Below are positions 27,709-36,125 of a DNA stretch of 64,000 nucleotides, one piece after another. A program made the translations under genes and the position numbers. Numbering within the stretch: position 1 is the first letter of the stretch; each line of letters starts with the position of its first letter. Source of the DNA: Enterovibrio norvegicus_B (GTDB taxonomy: Bacteria > Pseudomonadota > Gammaproteobacteria > Enterobacterales > Vibrionaceae); assembly GCF_002876705.1 (NCBI RefSeq), contig NZ_MDAG01000027.1:62001-126000 (forward strand), written 5' to 3'. The notes below the pieces were generated by a model. It searched no databases and was not told the origin of the DNA. It saw only the letters and a list, made by a program, of their open reading frames with translations.

Positions 27709-28298
27709 TACGCATTCCCCTCATCAGCACCCACCAAAATACGGTTATCATCAAGATATACGTATGGCGGTACAACTAGGTTTAGTGGTGCTGGAACACT
27801 CTGGAATACACGTCCGGCCATATCAAACTTAGAACCATGACATGGGCAGAAGAAACCAGATGTAACGCCTTGAACCTGTTCTCCGAAACTGTCAGGGAGA
27901 TACGTTGGTGAACAACCAAGGTGCGTACAAAGACCAACAGCGATAAAGATCTCTGGTTTTATCGAACGATACGCACCAGTGATATATTCAGGCTGCTGAG
28001 GCTCTTGTGATTCAGGGTCACGAAGCTTGTCACCAATACCATTTAACTCTTCCAGAGTCTGCTCGCCTCGACGAACAACCCACACAGGTTTCCCTTGCCA
28101 AATAACCCTGATTAACTGGCCTTCTTCTACTTTACTAATATCGACTTCGACCGGGGCTCCTGCCGCCTTTGCTTTGGCGCTAGGGTTCCAAGACTTTAAA
28201 AAAGGCACAGCGACTGCTGCTGCACCTACACCACCGACCACAGCGGTCGATAAAGTCAAGAAACGGCGTCGGCCCGAATTCACTGGCGCATTGCTCAT
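27708..28298 (-). CDS. petA: Ubiquinol-cytochrome c reductase, Rieske iron-sulfur subunit
   Basis: 2Fe-2S subunit of bc1. From the ATG at 28298 it has 196 residues; the longer frame begins at 28325, but GGGAG upstream of 28298 and the twin-arginine signal GRRRFLTLSTAV right after it decide the start. Cluster-binding motifs are CTHLGC and CPCHGS, separated by about 16 residues. The N-terminus is an uncleaved Tat signal/anchor helix; the iron-sulfur domain faces the periplasm. First gene of petABC, with a strong promoter upstream. Confidence 0.97.
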   Translation of the reverse strand: MSNAPVNSGRRRFLTLSTAVVGGVGAAAVAVPFLKSWNPSAKAKAAGAPVEVDISKVEEGQLIRVIWQGKPVWVVRRGEQTLEELNGIGDKLRDPESQEPQQPEYITGAYRSIKPEIFIAVGLCTHLGCSPTYLPDSFGEQVQGVTSGFFCPCHGSKFDMAGRVFQSVPAPLNLVVPPYVYLDDNRILVGADEGNA

Positions 28299-28442
28299 CC
28301 AACATACTCCCATGTGCTCCCGCATGGATTTTTATAACTGTCCTTATGCGTCCCTGGAGCTTACGGCTAACTCAAAATAAGAATTTCTACGGCGTACAAC
28401 TGAGTAAATCGACTCAATATAACCCACTAATACGTCGCCTAA

Positions 28443-28471
28443 ATGATAAGGAAAACCCCACTTTTTGACAA
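28443..28471 (-). promoter_or_regulatory. petABC promoter
   Basis: -35 TTGTCA (28466-28471), exactly 17 bp, -10 TATCAT (28443-28448) on the minus strand. Close to sigma-70 consensus in both boxes; the leader to petA would be about 140 nt. Confidence 0.7.
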
Positions 28472-28647
28472 GATAAAGCTACCTTTTTGTAACAAATGTG
28501 AGGGGCACACCGTTTTTTAACCTAAGCCCTAAAAACCAATTTTTTCAAGGTGGATGTCAATATTGAGATGTCGCGAGAAATGTTGAGAAAGCGGGATTTT
28601 AGCGAAGACGTTAAGAAAGGTGAGGAAATTACGGAAACAACAGATAT

Positions 28648-28676
28648 AAAAAAGCCTGGCATGAGCCAGGCTTTTT
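28648..28676 (-). terminator. rplM-rpsI operon terminator
   Basis: Stem AAAAAGCCTGGC paired with GCCAGGCTTTTT around a short loop, with T runs on both sides, 36 bases after the rpsI stop. Confidence 0.88.
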
Positions 28677-28711
28677 GGTCCAATGTTCTCCGGATGAAAT
28701 CCGGAAGCGAA

Positions 28712-29101
28712 TTAACGCTTAGAGAACTGTGGACGACGACGTGCTTTACGTAGACCAACTTTCTTACGTTCAACTTTACGAGCATCACGTGTAACAAAGC
28801 CAGCAGCGCGTAGCGCAGGACGTAGAGATTCATCGTATTGCATCAGTGCACGAGTGATACCGTGACGGATCGCGCCAGCTTGACCAGAAATACCACCACC
28901 AGAAACAGTGATGTATAGGTCTAGCTTGTCGGTCATTTCAACCAACTCAAGAGCCTGAAGAACAACCATGCGAGCTGTTGGACGACCGAAGTAGGTCTCC
29001 AGTGAACGCTGGTTGATTACGATGTTACCGCTACCCGGTTTAATAAATACGCGAGCTGCGGAGCTTTTGCGGCGACCAGTGCCGTAGTATTGTTCTGCCA
29101 T
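28712..29101 (-). CDS. rpsI: 30S ribosomal protein S9
   Basis: Small-subunit protein whose C-terminal tail reaches the decoding-site tRNAs. 129 residues. N-terminal YYGTGRRKSSAARVF and the basic C-terminus RKARRRPQFSKR are diagnostic. Follows rplM by 12 bases in the conserved rplM-rpsI operon. Confidence 0.99.
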   Translation of the reverse strand: MAEQYYGTGRRKSSAARVFIKPGSGNIVINQRSLETYFGRPTARMVVLQALELVEMTDKLDLYITVSGGGISGQAGAIRHGITRALMQYDESLRPALRAAGFVTRDARKVERKKVGLRKARRRPQFSKR

Positions 29102-29113
29102 TGTTAAATCCCC

Positions 29114-29542
29114 TTAGATGTCCAGTGCTTGCGGCTGTTGTGCCGCGTGCTTGTGCTCAGTACCCGCGTAAACTTTAAGCTTACGGAACATTGCACGACC
29201 TAGAGGACCACGTGGCAACATACCTTTAACGGCAAGTTCAATGATCATTTCTGGTTTCTTCGCGATCAGCTTGTCGAAGCTGATTGACTTGATGCCACCA
29301 ATGTAGCCAGTGTGGCTGTGGTACATCTTGTCAGTGAATTTCGCACCAGTTACGGTTACTTTGTCCGCGTTGATAACTACGATGTAGTCACCAGTGTCAA
29401 CGTGCGGAGTGTACTCCGGCTTATGCTTACCACGTAGACGAGATGCGATCTCAGTTGCGATACGACCCAGAGTTTTACCTTCTGCGTCTACAATATACCA
29501 GTCGCGTTTTACAGTTTCTGGTTTAGCAACGAAAGTTTTCAT
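29114..29542 (-). CDS. rplM: 50S ribosomal protein L13
   Basis: Large-subunit assembly protein of 142 residues, the E. coli length. The sequence opens MKTFVAKPETVKRDWYIVDA and contains GDYIVVINADKV and GMLPRGPLGRAMF. In E. coli L13 represses translation of its own rplM-rpsI mRNA; the structured leader here could do the same. Confidence 0.99.
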   Translation of the reverse strand: MKTFVAKPETVKRDWYIVDAEGKTLGRIATEIASRLRGKHKPEYTPHVDTGDYIVVINADKVTVTGAKFTDKMYHSHTGYIGGIKSISFDKLIAKKPEMIIELAVKGMLPRGPLGRAMFRKLKVYAGTEHKHAAQQPQALDI

Positions 29543-29669
29543 GCTAATAAATTACCCGATTATTTAAAAATTTCACTTAAGGAGCGAATGCTCCCACTGT
29601 TAAGAGCCCATTCAGCGCCCCTTCGAGCGGTGTACCCTCGGCCTAAGCCTTTCAACAGTAACGGTGGGT
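29543..29669 (-). promoter_or_regulatory. Structured 5' leader of rplM-rpsI
   Basis: About 127 nt between the predicted start site and the rplM ATG. ACTGTTGA (29652-29659) can pair with TTAACAGT (29596-29603), enclosing a CGAG/CTCG hairpin; a GGAGC/GCTCC hairpin (29581-29594) follows. L13 autogenous control is known in E. coli; that this leader is the target is inference. Confidence 0.45.
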
Positions 29670-29675
29670 TGCGGG

Positions 29676-29681
29676 ATTATA
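29676..29681 (-). promoter_or_regulatory. rplM promoter -10 element
   Basis: Perfect TATAAT followed by the GC-rich CCCGC discriminator, as in ribosomal-protein and stable-RNA promoters. No good -35 is visible 17 bases upstream (GTGATT). Confidence 0.6.
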
Positions 29682-29713
29682 GAGAAGGGTGTAGAAAAAA
29701 TCACCTTTTTTTC

Positions 29714-29735
29714 TAAAAAAGTCCTGACTTTTTCA
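29714..29735 (-). terminator. Possible weak zapE terminator
   Basis: On the minus strand AAAAAGT-CAGG-ACTTTTTT, an AT-rich stem-loop with a T tail about 40 bases past the zapE stop and upstream of the rplM promoter. The stem is weak, so terminator function is uncertain. Confidence 0.35.
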
Positions 29736-29776
29736 TCGGGTCGCTAATAACAATGTTATAGCAGTGCCAAGCCTTG

Positions 29777-30880
29777 CTACGGAAGGTGTTCCAACGCCAA
29801 ATAATCATGGCTTTGCATCTCTTTTAGGCGAGAACAACACCTTTTAAACTCAAAATTCAGCCTGCCATCAACATATAATGTTGTGAGTGCCACTTCTGCG
29901 GAAATAATGAGTTTCACATGTCGCTCGTAGAACTCATCAACCATGGCAATAAAGCGTCTTGCTGCATCATCTCTTGATGCCCCCATCTGAGGGACATCAG
30001 ACAGCAAAACCGTATGGTATAGGCGTGCAACCTCTATATAGTCAGATTGGCTGCGTGGGCTATCACACAAGGTGGCGAAGTCAAAATGCACCACACCTTC
30101 CGCTTCTCTTACTGTCAGTAATGGTCGGTTGTTTATCTCAATGGTGTGATGCGAGTGCATCGGCTCTGTGGCTAGCTGACAAAAGTAGCTTTCGAGGTTG
30201 GTATTGGCTTTTTCATCTAGAGGGAAATGGTAAATTTCCGCTTGTTCCAATGTGCGTAAACGGTAGTCCGTTCCAGCATCTACATTTACCACATCGCAAT
30301 GTGCATTTATTAACGCAATAGCAGGAAGGAAGCGCGCGCGCTGCAGCCCGTTTCGATACAGCTCATCAGGCACGATGTTGGACGTCGCGACCAAACAAAT
30401 GCCGCGTTCAAACAAGGCTTCCATTAAGGTGCCGAGGATCATGGCATCGGTAATGTCGGAGACAAAGAACTCATCAAAGCAAAGAATGTGCGTTTCATCA
30501 GCCAGTTTATCGGCGATTTTCTGCAAAGGGTCGACCTGACCATCGAGCATGCTAAGTTCATGGTGAACCCGGTGCATAAAGCGATGGAAGTGCATTCGCA
30601 TCTTTTTGTCGAAAGGTAGGCTGTCAAAAAAAGTATCAACCAGATACGTCTTTCCTCGCCCAACACCACCCCAGAAGTACAACCCTTTCTCCGGTGTTGT
30701 GTTTGTCGATTTCTGGCCAAACAAGCTTTTTAGAAACGACGGTTTCTCTTGCGGCGTATTCACGCGCTTCACAAGACGGTGGTACAAATCATCAAGCAGC
30801 ATTACCGCATTTCGTTGAGAAGCATCCTCAAAAAAATCGGGGCGTTGGAGGTCTTTATTGTATAAATCTAGCGGTGTCAT
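29777..30880 (-). CDS. zapE: Cell division AAA+ ATPase ZapE (AFG1 family)
   Basis: Cytoplasmic AFG1-like ATPase that associates with the Z ring late in constriction and affects Z-ring stability under stress. 367 residues (E. coli 375). Walker A GGVGRGKTYLVD at about residues 71-82, Walker B HILCFDEFFVSD, and sensor ATSNIVPDELY. Divergent from zapG, another cell-division gene. Confidence 0.96.
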   Translation of the reverse strand: MTPLDLYNKDLQRPDFFEDASQRNAVMLLDDLYHRLVKRVNTPQEKPSFLKSLFGQKSTNTTPEKGLYFWGGVGRGKTYLVDTFFDSLPFDKKMRMHFHRFMHRVHHELSMLDGQVDPLQKIADKLADETHILCFDEFFVSDITDAMILGTLMEALFERGICLVATSNIVPDELYRNGLQRARFLPAIALINAHCDVVNVDAGTDYRLRTLEQAEIYHFPLDEKANTNLESYFCQLATEPMHSHHTIEINNRPLLTVREAEGVVHFDFATLCDSPRSQSDYIEVARLYHTVLLSDVPQMGASRDDAARRFIAMVDEFYERHVKLIISAEVALTTLYVDGRLNFEFKRCCSRLKEMQSHDYLALEHLP

Positions 30881-30926
30881 TCCTTGAACCTAACTGTGAC
30901 TGAAGACATCTTTGTTCTCAAAATCA

Positions 30927-30935
30927 ATAGTACCA
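30927..30935 (-). promoter_or_regulatory. Candidate extended -10 promoter of zapE
   Basis: TGG directly before TACTAT on the minus strand, 47 bases upstream of zapE; no good -35. The surrounding 14 bases GCGTGGTACTATTG are identical to those at the lpxC promoter. Confidence 0.35.
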
Positions 30936-31075
30936 CGCTCAACTTTTGCCATGTATAGTGAACCGACGCATTTAAGGGATTCGTAACTACTTGAGCTCTC
31001 AAAATCAGAGTAGCAGCGTGGTCCTATTAATCATCTTGCATCTAAAAACTTACTAAAGAATATCAAGGAGCATTC

Positions 31076-31495
31076 ATGGCTGAAATCAACATCATTGCTT
31101 TTGGAGCCCTCGGCATTGTCATTGGCTTCTTAATCGGCCGTTTCATGAATCGTGACAATACGCAGCAAAAGGACTTGAAAAAAGAACTTGAAAAGTCACG
31201 TTACGAGGTAGAACAGTACCGCCAAGAGTTGGTAGATCACTTTGCACAAAGCGCAGAGTTGCTCGACAACATTTCACGTGACTACAGCAAGTTGTATCAA
31301 CACATGGCAGCAACATCTGCAGAGCTGATGCCAAACTTGCCTGAACAAGACAATCCATTTGCCAAACGCATCAGCAAACTGTCTGACGTTACGCCAGAGG
31401 CTGATAGTGATACGTCACAAGAGCAACCGCGTGACTACTCTGGCCAAGCAACGGGTTTGTTTAAAGATGCTGAAAAAACCAGCAAAGCGAGTTAA
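31076..31495 (+). CDS. zapG: Envelope/division protein ZapG (YhcB, DUF1043)
   Basis: Inner-membrane protein of 139 residues with one N-terminal membrane helix (about 5-23, IIAFGALGIVIGFLIGRFM) and a cytoplasmic coiled coil (about 28-75), then a disordered acidic tail. The family is linked to coordination of division and peptidoglycan/lipid synthesis. AAGGAG precedes the ATG at a good distance. The next gene is degQ, as in E. coli (yhcB-degQ-degS). Confidence 0.93.
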   Translation: MAEINIIAFGALGIVIGFLIGRFMNRDNTQQKDLKKELEKSRYEVEQYRQELVDHFAQSAELLDNISRDYSKLYQHMAATSAELMPNLPEQDNPFAKRISKLSDVTPEADSDTSQEQPRDYSGQATGLFKDAEKTSKAS

Positions 31496-31525
31496 GTCGG
31501 TCACACTTCTTAACTAAGGTAGCAT

Positions 31526-31554
31526 TGAACTTTTTTAAATAATCCCCACTCTTA
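31526..31554 (+). promoter_or_regulatory. Possible sigma-E type promoter of degQ
   Basis: TGAACTT (31526-31532), 17-bp spacer, TCTTA (31550-31554), followed 26 bases later by the degQ start. It resembles the GGAACTT/TCTGA sigma-E pattern but is not perfect. Confidence 0.35.
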
Positions 31555-31580
31555 CATCGTACCGATACAGGGGAGTGTTT

Positions 31581-32948
31581 ATGAAAAAGACGTCTTTGCT
31601 TACTTTGAGTGCAATTGCACTCGCCATTAGTACAAGTATTACTGCCTTGCCTGCAACTGCCGCATTACCGATGGCCGTTGCAGGTGAGAACCTTCCAAGT
31701 CTGGCACCTATGCTAGAAACTGTCAGCCCCGCGGTTGTCAGCATTTCTGTGGAAGGTAGCCACACCTCTAAGCAACGTGTTCCTGAGTCTTTCCGCTTCT
31801 TCTTTGGCCCTGATTTTCCGTCAGAACAAGTCCGTGAACGTCCTTTTCGTGGGTTAGGATCTGGCGTCATTGTTGATGCAGGAAAAGGCTTTATCGTCAC
31901 CAACCATCATGTCATCGATGGCGCGAATAAAATCCGTGTACAGCTTCATGATGGTCGAGAGTATGACGCAGAACTGATCGGTAGCGACAGCATGTCAGAC
32001 GTCGCCTTGCTCAAGCTCGAAAAAGCAGAAAATCTAACAGAGATTAAATTTGCAGATTCCGATGCCCTTCGCGTTGGGGATTTTGCCATTGCCATTGGTA
32101 ACCCATTTGGCCTCGGGCAGACCGTCACATCCGGTATCATTTCGGCGCTAGGCCGAAGCGGTCTGAATCTCGAAAATTTCGAGAACTTCATTCAGACCGA
32201 TGCCGCCATTAACAGCGGTAACTCTGGTGGTGCTTTGGTGAACCTCAACGGTGAACTCGTCGGGATAAACACTGCCATTTTGGGGCCTAACGGCGGTAAC
32301 GTGGGTATCGGCTTTGCCATTCCCGTCAACATGACGAAAAACCTCGTCGAACAAATCCTAGAATTCGGTGAAGTTCGCCGCGGTGTGTTGGGCGTTCAAG
32401 GCGGAGAGCTCACGTCTGAGCTTGCGGAAGCCTTCGGCTATGAAACCAACCACGGCGCATTTGTTAGCCAAGTTGTTCCTGATTCTGCAGCGGCTAAAGC
32501 AGGCATTGAAGCAGGCGATATCATCATCTCCGTCAATGGCAAAGAGATCAGAACATTTGGCGAACTGCGCGCGAAAGTCGCTACGCTTGGCGCGGGTAAG
32601 AAGGTCAAACTGGGTTTGATTCGCGATGGTAAAGATAAAACCGTCACTGCTACGTTGAAAGAAGCAGGCATGGTGAAGGCAAAAGCCGAAACCTTGCATG
32701 AAGCACTAACTGGCGCGGAGCTCGAGAACTACAGCGAAGGCAAAGTGAAGGGCATACGCGTTGCTCGAGTCGAAAAAGACTCGATTGCTGCTCGCTATGG
32801 CTTAAAACACGGTGACATCATCGTAGGTTTAAACCGCAACGATGTGAAAAATCTTGGCGATTTCCGCAAGCAACTTGAAAGCAAGCCGAACGTGCTTGCC
32901 TTGAACATTGTACGCGGCGAGTCAACGATGTATTTGGTCATTCGCTAA
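31581..32948 (+). CDS. degQ: Periplasmic serine protease DegQ/DegP (HtrA family)
   Basis: Periplasmic protease-chaperone of the HtrA family. 455 residues from ATG 31581 (E. coli DegQ 455); GGGGAG at 31570-31575 sets this start over the in-frame GTG at 31575. Signal peptide, protease domain with triad His (TNHHVIDG), Asp (MSDVALLK) and Ser (NSGNSGGAL), then two PDZ domains (about 255-350 and 365-455). Vibrios often have only one of DegP/DegQ, so this may do both jobs. Followed by degS. Confidence 0.96.
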   Translation: MKKTSLLTLSAIALAISTSITALPATAALPMAVAGENLPSLAPMLETVSPAVVSISVEGSHTSKQRVPESFRFFFGPDFPSEQVRERPFRGLGSGVIVDAGKGFIVTNHHVIDGANKIRVQLHDGREYDAELIGSDSMSDVALLKLEKAENLTEIKFADSDALRVGDFAIAIGNPFGLGQTVTSGIISALGRSGLNLENFENFIQTDAAINSGNSGGALVNLNGELVGINTAILGPNGGNVGIGFAIPVNMTKNLVEQILEFGEVRRGVLGVQGGELTSELAEAFGYETNHGAFVSQVVPDSAAAKAGIEAGDIIISVNGKEIRTFGELRAKVATLGAGKKVKLGLIRDGKDKTVTATLKEAGMVKAKAETLHEALTGAELENYSEGKVKGIRVARVEKDSIAARYGLKHGDIIVGLNRNDVKNLGDFRKQLESKPNVLALNIVRGESTMYLVIR

Positions 32949-32967
32949 AACTCTTTATGGAAATTCA

Positions 32968-32995
32968 GGAGCCTGAGTTCATCAGGCTCCTTTTC
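32968..32995 (+). terminator. degQ terminator
   Basis: Stem AGGAGCCTGA/TCAGGCTCCT with loop GTTCA followed by TTTT; separates degQ from degS. Confidence 0.85.
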
Positions 32996-33067
32996 CCTCT
33001 CTACTCATGTCCACATTTCAGTGTTATGCTCATCGACTTAATATCAACGAGATGATTGAGGAGTAGC

Positions 33068-34132
33068 ATGCTAGCTTTTATGACGCGTTCCGTCGTTTAT
33101 GGCGGCCTTATCGCCGCACTTTTACTGCTGGCTATTCCGTCCCTTCGCACGGGTCAATTGGTCTCGGACGCGACCCTTTCGCAATTTGAACCCGATGCCT
33201 CCTTGGTGTCTTACAACTATGCCGTTAGACGCGCCTCCCCTGCCGTCGTCAACATTTATACCCGTCGTTACAGCAGTGAAAATCGTCTGCAGCTCAATGC
33301 TGAAGGGCTAGGCTCTGGCGTGATCATGAGCGACAAAGGGTACATAGTGACGAACTATCACGTTGTCGCTCGCGCGGATCAAATCATCGTCGCGTTGCAA
33401 GATGGACGGATCAGCACGGCGCAGTTAGTGGGTAAAGATCAACGTACTGATCTTGCCGTGCTCAAAGTGGATCTTGAAAGCCTTCCAGTGATCCCCTTCA
33501 ACGACAGCTACGATCCTGCTGTCGGTGATGTTGTACTCGCCATTGGTAACCCCTACAACCTTGGGCAAACGACGACCTTTGGTATTATCTCCGCCACTGG
33601 TCGTCCTGGCATGAGCTTCAATCGTCAGCAAGATTTTTTGCAAACCGATGCAGCCATTAACCGTGGTAACTCTGGCGGTGCATTGGTGAATAGTCGCGGC
33701 GAACTTGTCGGTATCAATACCGCCTCTTTCCAACAAGCAACTGACATCGAAACCTACGGTATTTCTTTCGCTATCCCCTACTCGCTCACCGTTAAAATCA
33801 TGCAAAAACTGATTGCTGATGGACGCGTTATCCGTGGCTACATTGGCGTTGATGGCAGAGAAGTGAACCCTGTGATGGCACGTTTACTTGATGCGGAACA
33901 GCTAAGCGGCGTGATGGTGGCGGCTGTTGAGCCAAATGGCCCAGCCGATCGTTCAGGGCTGCGCACTAATGACTTGATCATAGAGATCAACAATCAACCC
34001 ATTCATGGTTTTAGAAACGCACTCGATATTGTGGCTGATATTCGCCCAGGCACGGTTGTACCGTTTAAAGTGATTCGAGAAGGTAACACCATGGAGTTGA
34101 TGGTGACGATTGGAGAAGAGCCCGTTCGATAG
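33068..34132 (+). CDS. degS: Site-1 regulatory protease DegS
   Basis: Membrane-anchored periplasmic HtrA protease that cleaves anti-sigma factor RseA when its PDZ domain binds C-termini of unfolded porins, switching on the sigma-E response. 354 residues from ATG 33068; the in-frame TTG at 33056 overlaps the TTGAGGAG ribosome-binding site and is rejected. One N-terminal membrane segment, triad His (TNYHVV), Asp (RTDLAVLK), Ser (NRGNSGGAL), and one PDZ domain (about 255-350). The single PDZ distinguishes it from neighbouring degQ. Confidence 0.97.
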   Translation: MLAFMTRSVVYGGLIAALLLLAIPSLRTGQLVSDATLSQFEPDASLVSYNYAVRRASPAVVNIYTRRYSSENRLQLNAEGLGSGVIMSDKGYIVTNYHVVARADQIIVALQDGRISTAQLVGKDQRTDLAVLKVDLESLPVIPFNDSYDPAVGDVVLAIGNPYNLGQTTTFGIISATGRPGMSFNRQQDFLQTDAAINRGNSGGALVNSRGELVGINTASFQQATDIETYGISFAIPYSLTVKIMQKLIADGRVIRGYIGVDGREVNPVMARLLDAEQLSGVMVAAVEPNGPADRSGLRTNDLIIEINNQPIHGFRNALDIVADIRPGTVVPFKVIREGNTMELMVTIGEEPVR

Positions 34133-34202
34133 CCGCATGTTTCATGGTGACTGTCTGCACGCAGGCGTTGGCGTAAAGCCACACTCACCAAACTAAACAG
34201 AC

Positions 34203-34235
34203 AAAAAAAGGTCGCCTCGGCGACCTTTTTATTTT
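34203..34235. terminator. Bidirectional terminator between degS and murA
   Basis: AAAAAGGTCGCC-TC-GGCGACCTTTTT with A and T runs on either side; serves convergent degS (plus) and murA (minus, the end of the mla operon). Confidence 0.9.
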
Positions 34236-34268
34236 TGTGGCACATAACCTTTCGGTTAGCAGAAACCG

Positions 34269-35525
34269 TTAGTCACTGAAGCGTTCAATATGAACACCCA
34301 GCTTTTGCAGTTTGTCTTCGATGTGCTCGTAACCGCGATCAATGTGGTAGATACGGTCAACAATGGTTTCGCCCGTTGCAATTGCACCTGCAATCACCAA
34401 GCTCGCCGATGCACGAAGATCGGTCGCCATCACTTGCGCGCCGCTCAGGCCATCGCAATCACCACAAACCACTGTGTTACCTTCAATTTCAGCATGTGCG
34501 CCCATACGTTGAAGTTCAGGCACGTGCATGAAACGGTTTTCAAAAATGGTTTCGGTAATAATACCAGTGCCTTTTGCCATCAAGTTCAACAAGGTGAATT
34601 GCGCTTGCATGTCAGTAGGGAAACCTGGGTGCGGCGCTGTACGGATGTTCACCGCTTTAAGCTCGCGATCCGTCATATCAAGCGAAATCCAATCTTCGCC
34701 TGTTTCGACAGCTGCGCCCGCTTCTTCAAGCTTCGCCAATACCGCTTCGAGCAGTTTTGGTGATGTCTTATGACACGTCACTTTACCGCCTGAAACTGCA
34801 GCACCTACCAAGAAGGTACCTGTTTCAATGCGGTCAGCCACTACGTCGTGGTAGCCGCCACCAAGACGCTCAACACCTTCGATGGTGATGGTGTCCGTGC
34901 CCGCTCCGGTGACTTTCGCACCAAGAACGTTCAAGAACTTCGCACAATCAACGATTTCAGGTTCACGTGCTGCATTTTCAATGACCGTCGTGCCTTCAGC
35001 CAAGGTGGCTGCACACATGATGGTGACCGTTGCACCCACGCTGACTTTATCCATGACGATGTGCGCGCCTTTCAAGCGGCCATCAACGTGTGCTTTTACA
35101 TAACCTTCATCAAGGGTAATGGTGGCGCCAAGTTGCTCCAAACCATGAATATGAAGATCAACGGGACGCGCGCCAATGGCACAGCCACCAGGCAGTGATA
35201 CTTGGCCTTTACCGAAACGCGCGACCAAAGGACCTAACGCCCAGATAGACGCTCGCATGGTTTTGACAAGATCGTACGGTGCACAGAACTCGTCGATGTT
35301 GCTTGCGTCAACATGCACTGAGCCATTACGCGATACTTTTGCGCCCAAGCGGGAAAGCAGTTCCATTGTCGTGTCAATGTCACGCAATTTAGGAACGTTT
35401 CCAACTTCCACTGGCTCTTCAGCCAACAGTGCAGCAAACAGAATAGGGAGTGCTGCATTTTTAGCACCAGAGATTGTGACGTCACCACGCAGTGGGCCAC
35501 CACCGTGGACACGGAATTTTTGCAT
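34269..35525 (-). CDS. murA: UDP-N-acetylglucosamine 1-carboxyvinyltransferase MurA
   Basis: First committed enzyme of peptidoglycan precursor synthesis, transferring enolpyruvate from PEP to UDP-GlcNAc; target of fosfomycin. 418 residues. The catalytic cysteine is Cys115 in LPGGCAIGARPVD, so this is a fosfomycin-sensitive type active site. The sequence opens with FRVHGGGPLRGDVTISGAKN. Downstream of ibaG by 16 bases, last gene of the mla operon. Confidence 0.99.
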   Translation of the reverse strand: MQKFRVHGGGPLRGDVTISGAKNAALPILFAALLAEEPVEVGNVPKLRDIDTTMELLSRLGAKVSRNGSVHVDASNIDEFCAPYDLVKTMRASIWALGPLVARFGKGQVSLPGGCAIGARPVDLHIHGLEQLGATITLDEGYVKAHVDGRLKGAHIVMDKVSVGATVTIMCAATLAEGTTVIENAAREPEIVDCAKFLNVLGAKVTGAGTDTITIEGVERLGGGYHDVVADRIETGTFLVGAAVSGGKVTCHKTSPKLLEAVLAKLEEAGAAVETGEDWISLDMTDRELKAVNIRTAPHPGFPTDMQAQFTLLNLMAKGTGIITETIFENRFMHVPELQRMGAHAEIEGNTVVCGDCDGLSGAQVMATDLRASASLVIAGAIATGETIVDRIYHIDRGYEHIEDKLQKLGVHIERFSD

Positions 35526-35541
35526 GCTGTTCCTCTTGGAC

Positions 35542-35805
35542 TTATAGCGGTTGCATCAGTTTTTTATCACGCGCCCATTCTGCGGGCGTCAGCGCCTTAA
35601 TACTTAGCGCGTGAATAGCATTAGTTCTGATGTGCTCCATCAGCGGTCCATAGATAGTCTGTTGTTTTTTGACACGAGACATGCCATCAAACATGTCGCC
35701 AACAGCGATCACTTCAAAGTGGCTGCCGTCGCCTTTTACAAGGAGTTCTTCAAATTCAAACGTCGATTCAAGAATTGCTTTAATTTCTGATGGTTCCACG
35801 ATCAT
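35542..35805 (-). CDS. ibaG: BolA-family protein IbaG
   Basis: Small BolA-like protein of 87 residues, linked to acid resistance and to glutaredoxin/iron-sulfur handling. Core GDGSHFEVIAVGDMFDGMSRVKKQQ followed by a C-terminal helix. Start overlaps the mlaB stop as ATGA. It lies between mlaB and murA as in E. coli. Confidence 0.95.
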   Translation of the reverse strand: MIVEPSEIKAILESTFEFEELLVKGDGSHFEVIAVGDMFDGMSRVKKQQTIYGPLMEHIRTNAIHALSIKALTPAEWARDKKLMQPL

Positions 35806-36125
35806 TCCTCATCAACCAGTGTGTTATCACCGGTAAATAGACTATCTACATTACTCAGTTGCAGCAGCACAGTAAGCTGAGCAGGCACATGACAAAGCGT
35901 CAGTGTTTGCCCATTGTCTTTAAACTGCTGATGCAAATGGAGCAACATCGCCATCCCTGCCGAATCCACGCGCTTCACCTCTGAAAGATTGAGAGTGACA
36001 GCACTTTCCTTTGGAAACCAATCGGCAAGGCGGCTCCAAAATGGTGGAACTGTGTCACGATCAAGCTCTCCTGACAAGCAGTAATGGCCATTTGTGTCTT
36101 TACGCCACGCTAATGGCTCACTCAC
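35802..36125 (-). CDS. mlaB: Phospholipid ABC transporter STAS protein MlaB
   Basis: Cytoplasmic STAS-domain subunit that binds MlaF and is needed for MlaFEDB assembly and ATPase activity. 107 residues; the STAS core is AVTLNLSEVKRVDSAGMAML. Starts with a GTG that overlaps the mlaC stop (GTGA), indicating translational coupling. Confidence 0.94.
   Translation of the reverse strand: MSEPLAWRKDTNGHYCLSGELDRDTVPPFWSRLADWFPKESAVTLNLSEVKRVDSAGMAMLLHLHQQFKDNGQTLTLCHVPAQLTVLLQLSNVDSLFTGDNTLVDEE

Larger units (their letters stand above)
28299..28711. other. rpsI-petA intergenic region
   Basis: 413 bases. From the rpsI side it contains the rpsI terminator (28648-28676), then about 175 bases without recognisable content, then the petA promoter (28443-28471) and an unusually long petA leader of about 140 bases. 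I saw no conserved small-gene signature on either strand; open frames here run into rpsI antisense and are not convincing. Confidence 0.6.

Noticed and set aside
28550..28753. Plus-strand 67-codon open frame with charged composition
   Set aside because: It runs through the rpsI terminator and antisense into rpsI; no ribosome-binding site or recognisable family.
34133..34268. Possible small gene between degS and murA
   Set aside because: The stretch is accounted for by the bidirectional terminator and short non-coding flanks.
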